A stretch of DNA of 64,000 nt from Microbacterium aoyamense (GTDB taxonomy: Bacteria > Actinomycetota > Actinomycetes > Actinomycetales > Microbacteriaceae). Position numbers and translations under genes: made by a program. The notes beneath the pieces were generated by a model. The model saw only the letters and a program-made list of their open reading frames with translations, searched no databases and was not told the DNA's origin. The stretch spans positions 1 to 64,000 of the forward strand of contig NZ_JAKNUT010000008.1 of NCBI RefSeq assembly GCF_023155855.1. The letters run 5' to 3'. Positions 35,356-44,466 of this stretch are shown here, piece by piece. Within the stretch, counting starts at the first letter, position 1; every line of letters begins with the position of its first letter.

Positions 35356-36695
35356 GAGGCGTTCGTCCAATCGCTCGGACGCGCCTCGGGCGGCTTCGCG
35401 GCGAGCATCCGCTCGAGCGCGAGACGCGCGGGCTCGGCGACGTCGTCGGGCACGACGATGCGGTTGCGCACCTCGCCGTCGACGAGACCCTCGAGCACCC
35501 ACGCGAGGTAACCCGGGTGGATGCGATACATCGTCGAGCACGGGCAGACGACCGGGTCGAGGCAGAAGATCTCGTGCTGCGGGTTGTCCGCCGCGAGGCG
35601 CTGCACGAGGTTGACCTCGGTCCCGATCGCGAAGGTGGTGGGCTCGGTCGCGCCCTCGATCGCGCGGCGGATGTAGTCCGTCGAACCTGATTCGTCCGCG
35701 GCATCCACCACCGCCATGGGGCACTCGGGGTGCACGATGACCCGTACGCCGGGGTGCTCCGCCCGCGCCTTGTCGATCTGATCGACCGAGAACCGGCGGT
35801 GCACCGAGCAGAAGCCGTGCCACAGGATGACCCGCGCGTCGTCGAGCTCTTGCGCCGACGAGCCGCCGAGCGGCTTGCGCGGGTTCCACATCGGCATCTG
35901 CTCGAGGGGCACGCCCATGGCCTTCGCGGTGTTGCGTCCGAGGTGCTGATCGGGGAAGAACAGCACGCGGCGGCCGCGGGCGAACGCCCACTCGAGCACC
36001 GTCCGAGCATTCGACGACGTGCACACGATGCCGCCGTGGCGACCGACGAAGCCCTTGATCGCGGCCGAGGAGTTCATGTAGGTGACCGGGATGACGGGCA
36101 CCAGGCCGTCGGCGTCCACGGCATCCATGTCTCCGTAGACGTCCTCGAGCTGCTCCCAGCACTCCTCGACCTGATCGATGTCGGCCATGTCGGCCATCGA
36201 GCAGCCGGCCGCGAGGTTGGGCAGGATGACGGACTGCTGCGGCTGCGACAGCAGGTCGGCGGTCTCTGCCATGAAGTGCACGCCGCAGAAGACGATCGCC
36301 TCGGCGTCGGGGTGTTCGAGCGCCGCGTTCGCGAGCTGGAACGAGTCGCCCACGTAGTCGGCGTGCCGCACGACCTCTTCGCGCTGGTAGAAGTGGCCGA
36401 GCACGACGGCGCGGTCGCCCAGCGCCGCCTTCGCCGCGACGATCCGTGCGTCGAGCTCTTCGGGCGAGGCGTCGCGGTAGGACTGCGGGAGCTCGCCCTG
36501 GCGCGGTGAGCCGGTCGGGATGACGTCGCCCATCGACGACCCCGGCCCGTAGCCGGGTCGGTCGTCGAACGTCCACGGACCGGCGGCGAGGTCGGTGTTG
36601 CAGGTCTCGGCCGTCGATGCACCATCGACGATCGCCTGGATGGCGTGGTCGACGGACGGATCGGTCGGCCGAGGCTGGAGCGTGATGGCGGTCAT
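35352..36695 (-). CDS. nadA: Quinolinate synthase
   Basis: A 447-residue 4Fe-4S enzyme joining iminoaspartate and dihydroxyacetone phosphate to quinolinate. Three repeats of the domain are visible. Probable cluster ligands are Cys137 (VFCGVHFMAETA), Cys225 (IVCTSSNA) and one of the cysteines in C378-LDPVV-C384-P-C386. HFYQREEV and YMNSSAA are substrate-site segments. The N-terminal 80 residues are an actinobacterial-type extension. The start codon overlaps the nrtR stop by four bases. Confidence 0.95.
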   Translation of the reverse strand: MTAITLQPRPTDPSVDHAIQAIVDGASTAETCNTDLAAGPWTFDDRPGYGPGSSMGDVIPTGSPRQGELPQSYRDASPEELDARIVAAKAALGDRAVVLGHFYQREEVVRHADYVGDSFQLANAALEHPDAEAIVFCGVHFMAETADLLSQPQQSVILPNLAAGCSMADMADIDQVEECWEQLEDVYGDMDAVDADGLVPVIPVTYMNSSAAIKGFVGRHGGIVCTSSNARTVLEWAFARGRRVLFFPDQHLGRNTAKAMGVPLEQMPMWNPRKPLGGSSAQELDDARVILWHGFCSVHRRFSVDQIDKARAEHPGVRVIVHPECPMAVVDAADESGSTDYIRRAIEGATEPTTFAIGTEVNLVQRLAADNPQHEIFCLDPVVCPCSTMYRIHPGYLAWVLEGLVDGEVRNRIVVPDDVAEPARLALERMLAAKPPEARPSDWTNAS

Positions 36696-37429
36696 GACGA
36701 CCCCTTTCGGACGAAGCCTGCGAGCGGGCCCAGATCGGCGAGCTCGACGTCACGGTTGTAGCGGTAGAGGCGGGCGGGCCGGTGACTGCCCGTGCGGAAG
36801 CGGTCGGTCGGCAGGAGCGTGCCGGAGCCTTCGACCTGGCGACGGAAGTTCGCCGGGTCGAGGCGTCGGCCGAGGATCGACTCGTACACTTCGCGCAGCT
36901 CGGCGAGGGTGAACTCGTCGGCGAGCAGGCCGTGCGCGATGCGGCTGTAGCCGACCTTGTTGCGCAGGCGCCAGAGCGCGTACTCGACGATCTCGTTGTG
37001 GTCGAAGGCGAGGCGGGGCAGGGATGCCGCATCGAACCACTCGACGTTCTCGAGATCCTTGGAGCCCTCGACCTCGTCCGGGCGCAGAAGTGCCCAGTAG
37101 ACGATCGATACGACGCGGGTCGGGGAGCGATCGACGGCACCGAACGCGTACAGCTGCTCGAGGTAGCTCGGGGCGAGGCCCGTCGTCTCGCCGAGAGTGC
37201 GCGAGGCCGCGGCATCCAGGCTCTCGGCGATGTCGAGCCATCCGCCGGGAAGCGCCCACAGGCCCTCGTGCGGATCACGGGTGCGCCGCACGAGCGGCAG
37301 CACGACCGTCGAGCAGTCGCTGCCGGGATCGCGCCGCAGCGAGAAGATGACGGTCGACACGGCGACACGCGTCACGTCCTCGGCGGCGGAAGCGGCGGAG
37401 GCGAGGGATGCGGTGGCTGTTCGTGTCAT
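36692..37429 (-). CDS. nrtR: NrtR-type Nudix-related regulator of NAD synthesis
   Basis: A 245-residue protein with an N-terminal Nudix fold and a C-terminal winged helix (about residues 155-235). The Nudix box GGWLDIAESLDAAASRTLGE continues TTGL; the REUxEE core reads R-T-L-G-E-T, so two catalytic acids are missing. That is typical of NrtR regulators, which bind ADP-ribose-type metabolites instead of hydrolysing them. The ATG at 37429 (MTRTATAS) fits better than upstream starts because those fall inside the operator-like region. It heads the nadABC-desulfurase operon with a four-base overlap, as expected for an autoregulated repressor. Confidence 0.88.
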   Translation of the reverse strand: MTRTATASLASAASAAEDVTRVAVSTVIFSLRRDPGSDCSTVVLPLVRRTRDPHEGLWALPGGWLDIAESLDAAASRTLGETTGLAPSYLEQLYAFGAVDRSPTRVVSIVYWALLRPDEVEGSKDLENVEWFDAASLPRLAFDHNEIVEYALWRLRNKVGYSRIAHGLLADEFTLAELREVYESILGRRLDPANFRRQVEGSGTLLPTDRFRTGSHRPARLYRYNRDVELADLGPLAGFVRKGSS

Positions 37430-37432
37430 GGT

Positions 37433-37462
37433 GACTCTAACTCTCGAGTCGATCTTATAGTC
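37433..37462. promoter_or_regulatory. Candidate NrtR operator and promoter of the NAD operon
   Basis: GACTCTAA (37433-37440) and TTATAGTC (37455-37462) form an imperfect dyad (seven of eight pairs) around a 14-base centre that itself contains CTCGAG. It lies four bases before the nrtR start. On the minus strand TATAAG in the outer arm can act as the -10 hexamer, so a bound repressor would block RNA polymerase. The AT-rich composition contrasts with the surroundings. Confidence 0.6.
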
Positions 37463-37552
37463 AGGACGACCAGAAGGCAAACCGCTCGCGGGTCACGGCG
37501 CGGACGCAGAGGTTCGTCGTCTACGCTGGCGCGGCGGAGTGAAGGGGGCTGG

Positions 37553-38728
37553 ATGCTGATCGTCGACGTGCTCGTCATCGTGATCCTCGTCCTCGCGCTC
37601 GTCTCGGGGCTCGCACGCGGGTTCTTCGCGAGCATCGGAACCCTCCTGGGACTCGTCGCGGGCGGTGCTGCGGCGTTCTGGCTGACACCGCTCGTGAGTG
37701 CATGGGTGCCTTCGCCCGGCTGGCGCACGGTCGCCGTGCTCGTCACGGTGGGCGGTCTCCTCGCGGTCGGCGCGGCGATCGGCACGGCGATCGGCTCGGC
37801 GCTGCGCGGGGGAGCCGAGAAGCTGCGGCTCGGCGTCGTCGACCGCCTCGTCGGGGGTGTCGCCGGTGTCGTCATCGCGGCCCTGTCGATCGTCCTCGTC
37901 GCTCCGGCTGTCACGGCCATCGGTATGCCGGGAGTCTCGTCCGCCGTCGCTTCCTCGCGTGTCATCCAGACGATCGACGTCTTCACGCCGCCGTTCGTCG
38001 ATTCGGCCCTCGCCGAGCTGCGCTCCACCGTGCTCGACGACGGGCTTCCGCAGCTCGGCGATCTGCTGGCGCCCGACACCTCCGTCGAGCCCGCGCCGCC
38101 CGTCGTCCTCGACGACCCGGCGCTGCAGACCGCAGGCGCATCGGTCGCGCGGGTGTCGGGCACCGCGTTCTCCTGCGGGCGCAGCTTCACGGGCAGCGGA
38201 TTCGTCGTGAGCGCCGATCGGATCGTCACCAACGCGCACGTCGTCGCGGGTGTCGAGACCCCCGTCGTCGAGCTGCCCGGTCTGGGTGCGCGCGAGGGCC
38301 GGATCGTCTACTTCGATCCCGAGGACGACCTCGCCGTCATCGCGGTGGACGACCTCGGGGTCGCCCCGCTCGCCGTCGCACCGACTCTCGCGCCGGGCGC
38401 CGCCGCCGTGGCGCTGGGCTATCCGCTTGGCGGTCCCTTCACGTCGTCGCCGGCCACGGTGCTCTCGGTCGCGACCGTGCCCGTCGAAGACGTCTACGGC
38501 GACCGACAGGTGCTGCGGGAGGTCTACTCCCTGCAAGCGTCCGTGCGACCCGGAAACTCGGGCGGCCCGCTCGTCACCGCCGACGGACGCGTCGCGGGCG
38601 TCGTGTTCGCGCGCGCGATCGACGATGCGGCGCGCGGGTATGCGATGACCACGGCAGAGCTGGCACCGGTCGCCGACCGTGCGCCTTCGCTCTCGGAGCC
38701 CGTGTCGTCGGGACCGTGCGTGGACTGA
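37553..38728 (+). CDS. MarP-like membrane-anchored periplasmic serine protease
   Basis: A 391-residue protein: four N-terminal membrane helices of the CvpA/colicin V type (about residues 1-120), then a chymotrypsin-fold protease. Triad His229 (TNAHVVAG), Asp259 (PEDDLAVI) and Ser336 (RPGNSGGP). Cys208 and Cys389 are placed like the disulfide cysteines of mycobacterial MarP, which activates under acid or oxidative stress. The ATG at 37553 follows an AAGGGGG ribosome binding site and gives an N-terminus starting directly in helix 1. By analogy it protects the cell from acid stress through cell-wall hydrolases. Confidence 0.88.
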   Translation: MLIVDVLVIVILVLALVSGLARGFFASIGTLLGLVAGGAAAFWLTPLVSAWVPSPGWRTVAVLVTVGGLLAVGAAIGTAIGSALRGGAEKLRLGVVDRLVGGVAGVVIAALSIVLVAPAVTAIGMPGVSSAVASSRVIQTIDVFTPPFVDSALAELRSTVLDDGLPQLGDLLAPDTSVEPAPPVVLDDPALQTAGASVARVSGTAFSCGRSFTGSGFVVSADRIVTNAHVVAGVETPVVELPGLGAREGRIVYFDPEDDLAVIAVDDLGVAPLAVAPTLAPGAAAVALGYPLGGPFTSSPATVLSVATVPVEDVYGDRQVLREVYSLQASVRPGNSGGPLVTADGRVAGVVFARAIDDAARGYAMTTAELAPVADRAPSLSEPVSSGPCVD

Positions 38729-38787
38729 GACCCGCTATGTCGGCCGTTCGCCGATATGCTGGACGCACAATCGAAGACAGGCCGCAT

Positions 38788-38957
38788 GACGTGTGCGGGA
38801 GAACTCCGGCATCCATCTCGGAGTACCGAAGGAGCAAGCCTCCCCGCCAATCTCTCAGGTCCCGTACCGCGCACGTCCGGCCGCTCTGGAAAACGACGTC
38901 ACGTCGTGCCGAAGGTGAAAGCCCGCGAGGGTGAAGCTCTCAGGCCAAATGACAGAG
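38788..38957 (+). promoter_or_regulatory. Tandem glycine riboswitch controlling gcvTHP
   Basis: The leader between the protease gene and gcvT holds two glycine aptamers in series. Aptamer 1 is closed by GACGTGTGCGGG (from 38788) pairing with CCGCGCACGTC (to about 38878) and holds CCGAAGGAGCAAGC and the CCGCCAATCTCTCAGG conserved element. Aptamer 2 is closed by CTCTG (38884-38888) with CAGAG (38953-38957) and holds GCCGAAGGTGAAAGCC and AAGCTCTCAGGCCAAATGAC. TATGCT at 38755-38760 is the likely -10. Glycine binding normally turns the gcv operon on. Confidence 0.93.
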
Positions 38958-39011
38958 GGGGAGTTCCTCGGGCGCTGAACGGCGCCCGCCCGCACGACCA
39001 CGGGAGAACTC

Positions 39012-40139
39012 ATGACCGCAGCCCGCTCGACCCCGCTTCGTGCGCGCCACGAAGCGCTGGGCGCCGCCTTCACCGACTTCGGCGGATGGATGATGCCCGT
39101 CCGCTACACGTCCGATCTCGCCGAGCACCACGCCGTGCGCACGGCCGCGGGACTCTTCGACATCTCGCACATGGCGCAGTTCGGCGTCGCGGGGCCCGAC
39201 CGCGAAGCGTTCCTCGCGTACGCCCTCGCATTCGATCCGTCGAAGCTCGCACCCTCGAAGGCGAAGTACACGATGATCCTCGCCCCGAGCGGCGGCATCA
39301 TCGACGACCTCATCGTGACGCGCAACGCCGAGGATCAGTTCCTCATCGTCGCCAACGCCGGCAACCGCGACGCCGTGCGCGAAGCGCTGACCGAACGTCT
39401 CGACGGCTTCGACGCCGCACTCGTCGAACTCGACGATGCGCTCATCGCCGTGCAGGGCCCGCGGGCGCGCGAGATCCTCGAGGCCGTCGACGGGCTGACC
39501 CACGACGAGGACCTCGCGATGGGGCACACGCTCGAGACCCTGCCCTACTACACGGCGATGGGCATGCGCTTCGGCGACGGTGCCGTGCTGGTGAGCCGCA
39601 CCGGCTATACGGGTGAAGACGGCTTCGAGATCAGCGTCGATGCGCCGGACGTCGAGGCGTTGTGGCAGGCGATCACGGTCGCCGGCGCGCCGTTCGGGCT
39701 CTCGCCCGCGGGGCTGGCGTCGCGCGACACCCTGCGGCTCGAGGCAGGCATGCCGCTCTACGGGCACGAGCTCTCGCTCGACGTCATCCCCGCTCAGGCG
39801 GGCCTCGGCCGGGTCGTGCCGCTGTCGACCAAGGAAGCCGATTTCGTCGGTCGCGCGGCCCTCGAGAGCGTCATCGCCGCCGACGCGCCCGTGCTGGTCG
39901 GCCTCGTCGCCGACGGCAAGCGCGCCGGCCGCGCGGGGTACGCCGTGTTCGACGGCGACACGCAGGTCGGTGAGATCACGAGCGGTGCGCTGAGCCCGAC
40001 CCTCGGGCATCCCATCGCCATGGCCTACGTCTCGCCCCGCGCGAGCGAACCCGGAACCGAACTGTCCATCGACGTGCGCGGGACCCGCATCCCCGCGACC
40101 GTCACCACCCTTCCCTTCTACAAGAGGACCGCGAAATGA
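39012..40139 (+). CDS. gcvT: Glycine cleavage system T protein (aminomethyltransferase)
   Basis: A 375-residue tetrahydrofolate-dependent aminomethyltransferase that takes the aminomethyl group from lipoyl-GcvH and releases ammonia and methylene-THF. Characteristic segments are [20 protein letters not shown] at the start, [36 protein letters not shown] and the C-terminal beta-barrel with GHPIAMAYV. Length is standard. A GGAGA site precedes the ATG. First gene of gcvT-gcvH-gcvP under the glycine riboswitch. Confidence 0.96.
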   Translation: MTAARSTPLRARHEALGAAFTDFGGWMMPVRYTSDLAEHHAVRTAAGLFDISHMAQFGVAGPDREAFLAYALAFDPSKLAPSKAKYTMILAPSGGIIDDLIVTRNAEDQFLIVANAGNRDAVREALTERLDGFDAALVELDDALIAVQGPRAREILEAVDGLTHDEDLAMGHTLETLPYYTAMGMRFGDGAVLVSRTGYTGEDGFEISVDAPDVEALWQAITVAGAPFGLSPAGLASRDTLRLEAGMPLYGHELSLDVIPAQAGLGRVVPLSTKEADFVGRAALESVIAADAPVLVGLVADGKRAGRAGYAVFDGDTQVGEITSGALSPTLGHPIAMAYVSPRASEPGTELSIDVRGTRIPATVTTLPFYKRTAK

Positions 40140-40519
40140 CCGATCTCACCAGCCTCAAGTACACCGCCGAGCACGAGTGGATCGCCGTCGACGGCGATGT
40201 GGCCACTGTCGGCATCACCGACTACGCGGCCGAGAAGCTCGGCGACGTCGTGTTCGTCGAGCTGCCGTCGGTCGGCTCGACCGTGGCGGCGAGCACGGTC
40301 GTGGGCGAGATCGAGTCGACGAAGTCGGTCGGCGAGCTGTACGCGCCGCTCGACGGCGAGGTCGTCGAGGTCAACGACGCCGTCGTCGCCGACCCGTCGC
40401 TGGTCAACTCCGACCCGTACGGCGACGGCTGGCTCGTCAAGATCTCGGTCGATGCGGCAGCCCTCGACGGGCTCCTCGACCGCGAGGCGTACGTCGCGCT
40501 CACGGGCGGCGACGAATGA
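40136..40519 (+). CDS. gcvH: Glycine cleavage system H protein (lipoyl carrier)
   Basis: A 127-residue lipoyl-domain protein that carries the aminomethyl group between GcvP and Gcv[21 protein letters not shown] opens the barrel, and [17 protein letters not shown] contains the lysine to be lipoylated (in the middle of the K-S-V motif). Its ATG overlaps the gcvT stop by four bases and its stop overlaps gcvP likewise, ensuring balanced synthesis of the complex. Confidence 0.97.
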   Translation: MTDLTSLKYTAEHEWIAVDGDVATVGITDYAAEKLGDVVFVELPSVGSTVAASTVVGEIESTKSVGELYAPLDGEVVEVNDAVVADPSLVNSDPYGDGWLVKISVDAAALDGLLDREAYVALTGGDE

Positions 40520-43383
40520 CGGGCGCGTTCCGGGATCGTCATATCGGAACGGATGCCGCGGCGCAGGCGACGATGCTCGCAGCCCTCGGCTACGACACGG
40601 TCGAGGCGCTCGTCGAGCGCGCGGTGCCGGCATCCATCCACGTCCGCTCTCGCGAGACGAGCGACATCCCGCCCGCCGCGACCGAGGCCGAGGCGCTCGC
40701 CGAATTGCGCGCCCTCGCGTCGCAGAACCGCACGGCGCGTCCCATGATCGGACTCGGCTACTACGACACGTTCACTCCGTCGGTCATCGCGCGGAACGTG
40801 CTCGAGAACCCCTCCTGGTACACCGCGTACACGCCGTACCAGCCCGAGATCTCGCAGGGCCGGCTCGAGGCGCTCATCAACTTCCAGACGATGGTGACCG
40901 ACCTCACGGGTCTCGCGACGGCGAACGCCTCGATGCTCGACGAGTCGACCGCCGTCGTCGAGGGCATGCTCGTCGCCCGCCGGGCCTCGAAGTCGTCGTC
41001 GAACGTGTTCCTCGTCGATGCCGACACGCTGCCGCAGACCAAGGCGCTCCTCGAGCACCGCGCGGCCGCCGTCGGCATCGAGCTCGTTTCGACCTCGTTC
41101 GCGACCGTGCCCGAGGCGTTCGGCGCCTTCATCCAGTACCCCGGGGCGTCGGGTCGCGTGTGGGATCCGACCGAGGTCATCGGCGCCGTTCAGGCGCAGG
41201 GCGGTCTCGTCGTCGTCGCGGCCGATCTGCTCGCTCTGACTCTGCTGCGCTCGCCGGGCTCGCTCGGCGCCGACGTCGCGGTCGGCACGACCCAGCGCTT
41301 CGGCGTGCCGCTCGGCTTCGGCGGACCGCACGCGGGCTACATGGCCGTGCGGACGGGTCTGGAGCGCCAGCTCCCGGGTCGCCTGGTGGGAGTGTCGATG
41401 GATGCCGCGGGCCACCCCGCGTACCGCCTTTCGCTGCAGACGCGCGAGCAGCACATCCGGCGCGAGAAGGCGACCTCGAACATCTGCACGGCGCAGGTGC
41501 TGCTCGCCGTCATGGCAGCGATGTACGCCGTCTACCACGGGCCCGACGGGCTCCGCGCGATCGCGACCGACGTCGCCCGCAAGGCCGAAGCCCTGGCATC
41601 CCGCCTGCGCTCCTACGACCTGACGCTCGTGAGCGACGCGTTCTTCGACACGATCCGCGTGCACACGCCCGGACCGTCGCGGCGGGTCATCGAGCGCGCC
41701 CGCTCGAAGGGCTATCAGCTGTTCTGGGTGGATGACGCGACCGTCGGCGTCTCGGTCGACGAGACGACGACCGCCAATGACCTCGCGAACGTCGCGTGGG
41801 CGTTCGGGCTGCCCGCGGCGGACGAGCACGACGTCCGGGACCTCCCGTTCGCCGAGGCCGAGGCGCTCGCGGGCGTCGCGGTCGGGCTGTTCCGCGAGGA
41901 CGAGTACCTCACGCATCCCGTCTTCAACTCCCACCGCTCCGAGACGGCGATGATGCGCTACCTCAAGCAGCTCGCCGACCGCGACTACGCGCTCGACCGC
42001 GGCATGATCCCGCTCGGCTCGTGCACGATGAAGCTCAACGCCGCGACCGAGATGGCGGCCGTGTCGTGGCCCGAGTTCTCGCGCGTGCATCCGTTCGCCC
42101 CCGCGGCTGACGTCGTGGGCTACCTCGCGCTCGTCGAGCAGCTCGAGTCGTGGCTCGCCGAGGTCACGGGCTACGACGCCGTCTCGCTGCAGCCCAATGC
42201 GGGTTCGCAGGGCGAGCTCGCGGGGCTCATGGCGATCCGCGGCTACCACCGCGCGAACGGCGACCTCGATCGCACCGTGTGCCTGATCCCGTCATCCGCC
42301 CACGGCACGAACGCCGCGTCGGCGGTCCTGGCGGGCATGAAGGTGGTCGTCGTCGCGTGCGACGAGGCCGGCAACGTCGACCTCGACGACCTGCGCGCCA
42401 AGATCGCTTTGCACTCGGATTCGCTGTCAGCGCTCATGATCACGTATCCGTCGACGCACGGCGTGTACGAGCACGACGTGCTCGAGATCACGCAGGCCGT
42501 GCACGACGCGGGTGGTCAGGTGTACGTCGACGGCGCGAACCTCAACGCGCTCCTCGGGTTCGCCCGCTTCGGAGACCTGGGGGGCGACGTGTCGCACCTG
42601 AACCTGCACAAGACGTTCGCGATCCCGCACGGCGGCGGCGGACCGGGCGTCGGCCCCGTCGCGGCGAAGGCCCACCTCGCGCCCTACCTGCCGTCGCATC
42701 CGCTCGCGCAGCGGGCCGACCACGCCGGCGGGTTCGTTTTCGACGGCGGCCCGATCTCGGCCGCGCCGTACGGCTCGGCATCCATCCTCCCCATCTCATG
42801 GGCGTACGTCCGCATGATGGGAGCGCAGGGGCTGAAGGATGCCACGGCCGCCGCCGTGCTCTCGGCCAACTACATCGCGCACCGGCTGAAGGACCACTAC
42901 CCCGTGCTGTACGCGGGAGAGGGCGGGCTCGTCGCGCACGAGTGCATCCTCGACCTGCGACCGCTGCGCGAGGCCACCGGGGTCACGGTCGACGACGTCG
43001 CGAAGCGGCTCATCGACTACGGCTTCCACGCCCCGACGATGTCGTTCCCCGTCGCGGGCACGCTCATGGTCGAGCCGACGGAGTCCGAGGACCTCGCCGA
43101 GATCGAGCGCTTCATCGAGGCGATGATCGCGATCAAGGCCGAGGCGGACGCCGTCGCCGCGGGGGAGTGGTCCGCGACCGACAACCCGCTGGTGAACGCG
43201 CCGCACACGGCGCAGGCGGCGATCGAGGGTTCGTGGGATCACCCGTACTCTCGTCAGATCGCCGTGTATCCCGTGCACACGCTCGTGCGGACGAAGTACT
43301 GGCCGCCCGTGCGCCGGATCGACCAGGCGTACGGCGACCGCAACCTCGTCTGCGCCTGCCCGCCGATCGAGGCCTTCGCCTAG
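40516..43383 (+). CDS. gcvP: Glycine dehydrogenase (decarboxylating), P protein
   Basis: A 955-residue single-chain P protein (both halves fused, as in E. coli and actinobacteria). It decarboxylates glycine with PLP and loads GcvH. The N-half has [19 protein letters not shown] and [16 protein letters not shown]; the C-half carries the PLP lysine in [17 protein letters not shown]. It ends with the [19 protein letters not shown] motif. The ATG at 40516 overlaps gcvH by four bases; an open frame extends upstream within gcvH but is not used. Confidence 0.97.
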   Translation: MTGAFRDRHIGTDAAAQATMLAALGYDTVEALVERAVPASIHVRSRETSDIPPAATEAEALAELRALASQNRTARPMIGLGYYDTFTPSVIARNVLENPSWYTAYTPYQPEISQGRLEALINFQTMVTDLTGLATANASMLDESTAVVEGMLVARRASKSSSNVFLVDADTLPQTKALLEHRAAAVGIELVSTSFATVPEAFGAFIQYPGASGRVWDPTEVIGAVQAQGGLVVVAADLLALTLLRSPGSLGADVAVGTTQRFGVPLGFGGPHAGYMAVRTGLERQLPGRLVGVSMDAAGHPAYRLSLQTREQHIRREKATSNICTAQVLLAVMAAMYAVYHGPDGLRAIATDVARKAEALASRLRSYDLTLVSDAFFDTIRVHTPGPSRRVIERARSKGYQLFWVDDATVGVSVDETTTANDLANVAWAFGLPAADEHDVRDLPFAEAEALAGVAVGLFREDEYLTHPVFNSHRSETAMMRYLKQLADRDYALDRGMIPLGSCTMKLNAATEMAAVSWPEFSRVHPFAPAADVVGYLALVEQLESWLAEVTGYDAVSLQPNAGSQGELAGLMAIRGYHRANGDLDRTVCLIPSSAHGTNAASAVLAGMKVVVVACDEAGNVDLDDLRAKIALHSDSLSALMITYPSTHGVYEHDVLEITQAVHDAGGQVYVDGANLNALLGFARFGDLGGDVSHLNLHKTFAIPHGGGGPGVGPVAAKAHLAPYLPSHPLAQRADHAGGFVFDGGPISAAPYGSASILPISWAYVRMMGAQGLKDATAAAVLSANYIAHRLKDHYPVLYAGEGGLVAHECILDLRPLREATGVTVDDVAKRLIDYGFHAPTMSFPVAGTLMVEPTESEDLAEIERFIEAMIAIKAEADAVAAGEWSATDNPLVNAPHTAQAAIEGSWDHPYSRQIAVYPVHTLVRTKYWPPVRRIDQAYGDRNLVCACPPIEAFA

Positions 43384-43396
43384 CAACCGGTCGTCC

Positions 43397-43459
43397 AACC
43401 CGAGCGTTCTCGTCGAACTACGCGTCCACCGCGTGCGGTTCGACGAGAACGCTCGGGTT
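43397..43459. repeat. Large perfect palindrome between gcvP and the CPBP gene
   Basis: Bases 43397-43418 and 43438-43459 are perfect inverted copies of each other (22 base pairs), with a 19-base centre that adds a five-base inner stem (ACGCG/CGCGT). Arms begin AACCCGAGCG and end TCGTCGAAC. There is no T-run. It could end transcription from both converging genes. Its arm start (AACCC) and end (CGAAC) resemble the palindrome at 61646-61723, suggesting a family of dispersed palindromic elements. Confidence 0.8.
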
Positions 43460-43464
43460 CGACG

Positions 43465-44298
43465 TCAGGGCGTGGGCGTGGGAGTGGGGGAAGGGGTGGG
43501 GGCCGGGGCGAAGACGCCAGGCCAGAGGCCTGCCGCGACGGGGTAGCCCACGAACGCGATGACGTCGATCACCACGTGCGCGATCACGAGCGGCATGACG
43601 CGACCCCAGCGCTTGTAGCACCACCCGAAGACGACGCCCATCGCGAAGTTGCCGATCATCGGACCGAAGCCCTGATACGCGTGATAGGTCGCGCGCAGCG
43701 CGGCCGTCGAGAGGATGATCGTCCACCAGCCCCATCCGATGCGCCGCAACCGGTCGAACAGGTAGCCGAGGAAGATGACCTCCTCCGTCAGCCCGGCCCG
43801 GAGGGCGGCCAGCAGGAGGAGCGGGATCGTCCACCACGACGGATCGAGGGGAGCGGCATCGACCTGCACCGTGATCCCCAGTGCGCGGCCGAGAGCGTAG
43901 AGGCCGAGGCCGGGGATGCCGATGACGGCGACGAGCAGGATGCCGCGGCCCACGTCGCCGCCGAAGCGGCGGAAGTCGAGGCCGATCCGCCGGAACGCCG
44001 ACATCCCGGGCTCCCACAGCAGGTAGATCACCAGGGCGACGGGCGCGAGCGCGAACAGCAGCGAGAGGAACTGGTAGAGCACGTCCCAGAACGCCGCAGC
44101 GCTCGCGCCGGGGTTGAGGGAGGTCTGCTGGTCGCCCAGCGACTGCTCCTGCTGGAGTGCGCGGACGAGCTGCAGCACGGAGTACAGCGCAGAACGCCCG
44201 ACGGAGAGCGCGAGGACGATCCCGATCTCCCACCACAGCCGCGCGTTCGACGCGGGCTTGTGGATACCCTCCGGGGGAAGAGGCTCCGACGTGCTCAC
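43465..44298 (-). CDS. CPBP-family intramembrane metalloprotease-like protein with altered motif
   Basis: A 277-residue membrane protein with about eight helices and the CPBP (Abi/Rce1-like) motifs: Glu172-Glu173 in TEEVIFLGYL, His206 and His241 (AHVVIDVIAF). The usual EExxxR has leucine (Leu177) in place of arginine. The C-terminus is a Pro/Thr tail (PAPTPSPTPTPTP). Members cut prenylated proteins or are linked to bacteriocin immunity; the target here is unknown. GTG start. It is convergent to gcvP and divergent from the peptide-importer genes. Confidence 0.8.
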   Translation of the reverse strand: MSTSEPLPPEGIHKPASNARLWWEIGIVLALSVGRSALYSVLQLVRALQQEQSLGDQQTSLNPGASAAAFWDVLYQFLSLLFALAPVALVIYLLWEPGMSAFRRIGLDFRRFGGDVGRGILLVAVIGIPGLGLYALGRALGITVQVDAAPLDPSWWTIPLLLLAALRAGLTEEVIFLGYLFDRLRRIGWGWWTIILSTAALRATYHAYQGFGPMIGNFAMGVVFGWCYKRWGRVMPLVIAHVVIDVIAFVGYPVAAGLWPGVFAPAPTPSPTPTPTP

Positions 44299-44466
44299 GG
44301 TTGTCAGAATGTCACATCCGAGCGACTTTGAGTAAAGGGCTTGTAACGTTTTCCCGCTTTGATTTGATCGAAGATGAACGTCTGCTTATTGTTTCCCTAC
44401 CCGTGCCCGACGCCGTAGTCGGCTGTCGTTGGCACAAACCTCATCCCTGCACAGGAGGAATCAAGA
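44299..44466 (+). promoter_or_regulatory. AT-rich promoter region of the peptide-importer genes
   Basis: This 168-base region is the most AT-rich stretch in the window (for example TTGTAACGTTTTCCCGC near 44341 and TTTGATTTGATCG near 44356). It must hold the divergent promoters of the CPBP and binding-protein genes. AGGAGG at 44453-44458 is a near-ideal ribosome binding site eight bases before the GTG at 44467. No clear operator was identified. Confidence 0.5.

Noticed and set aside
36692-37429. Active Nudix hydrolase annotation for the NAD operon's first gene
   Set aside because: The Nudix box lacks two of the catalytic acids and a C-terminal winged helix is present, so a regulator fits better.
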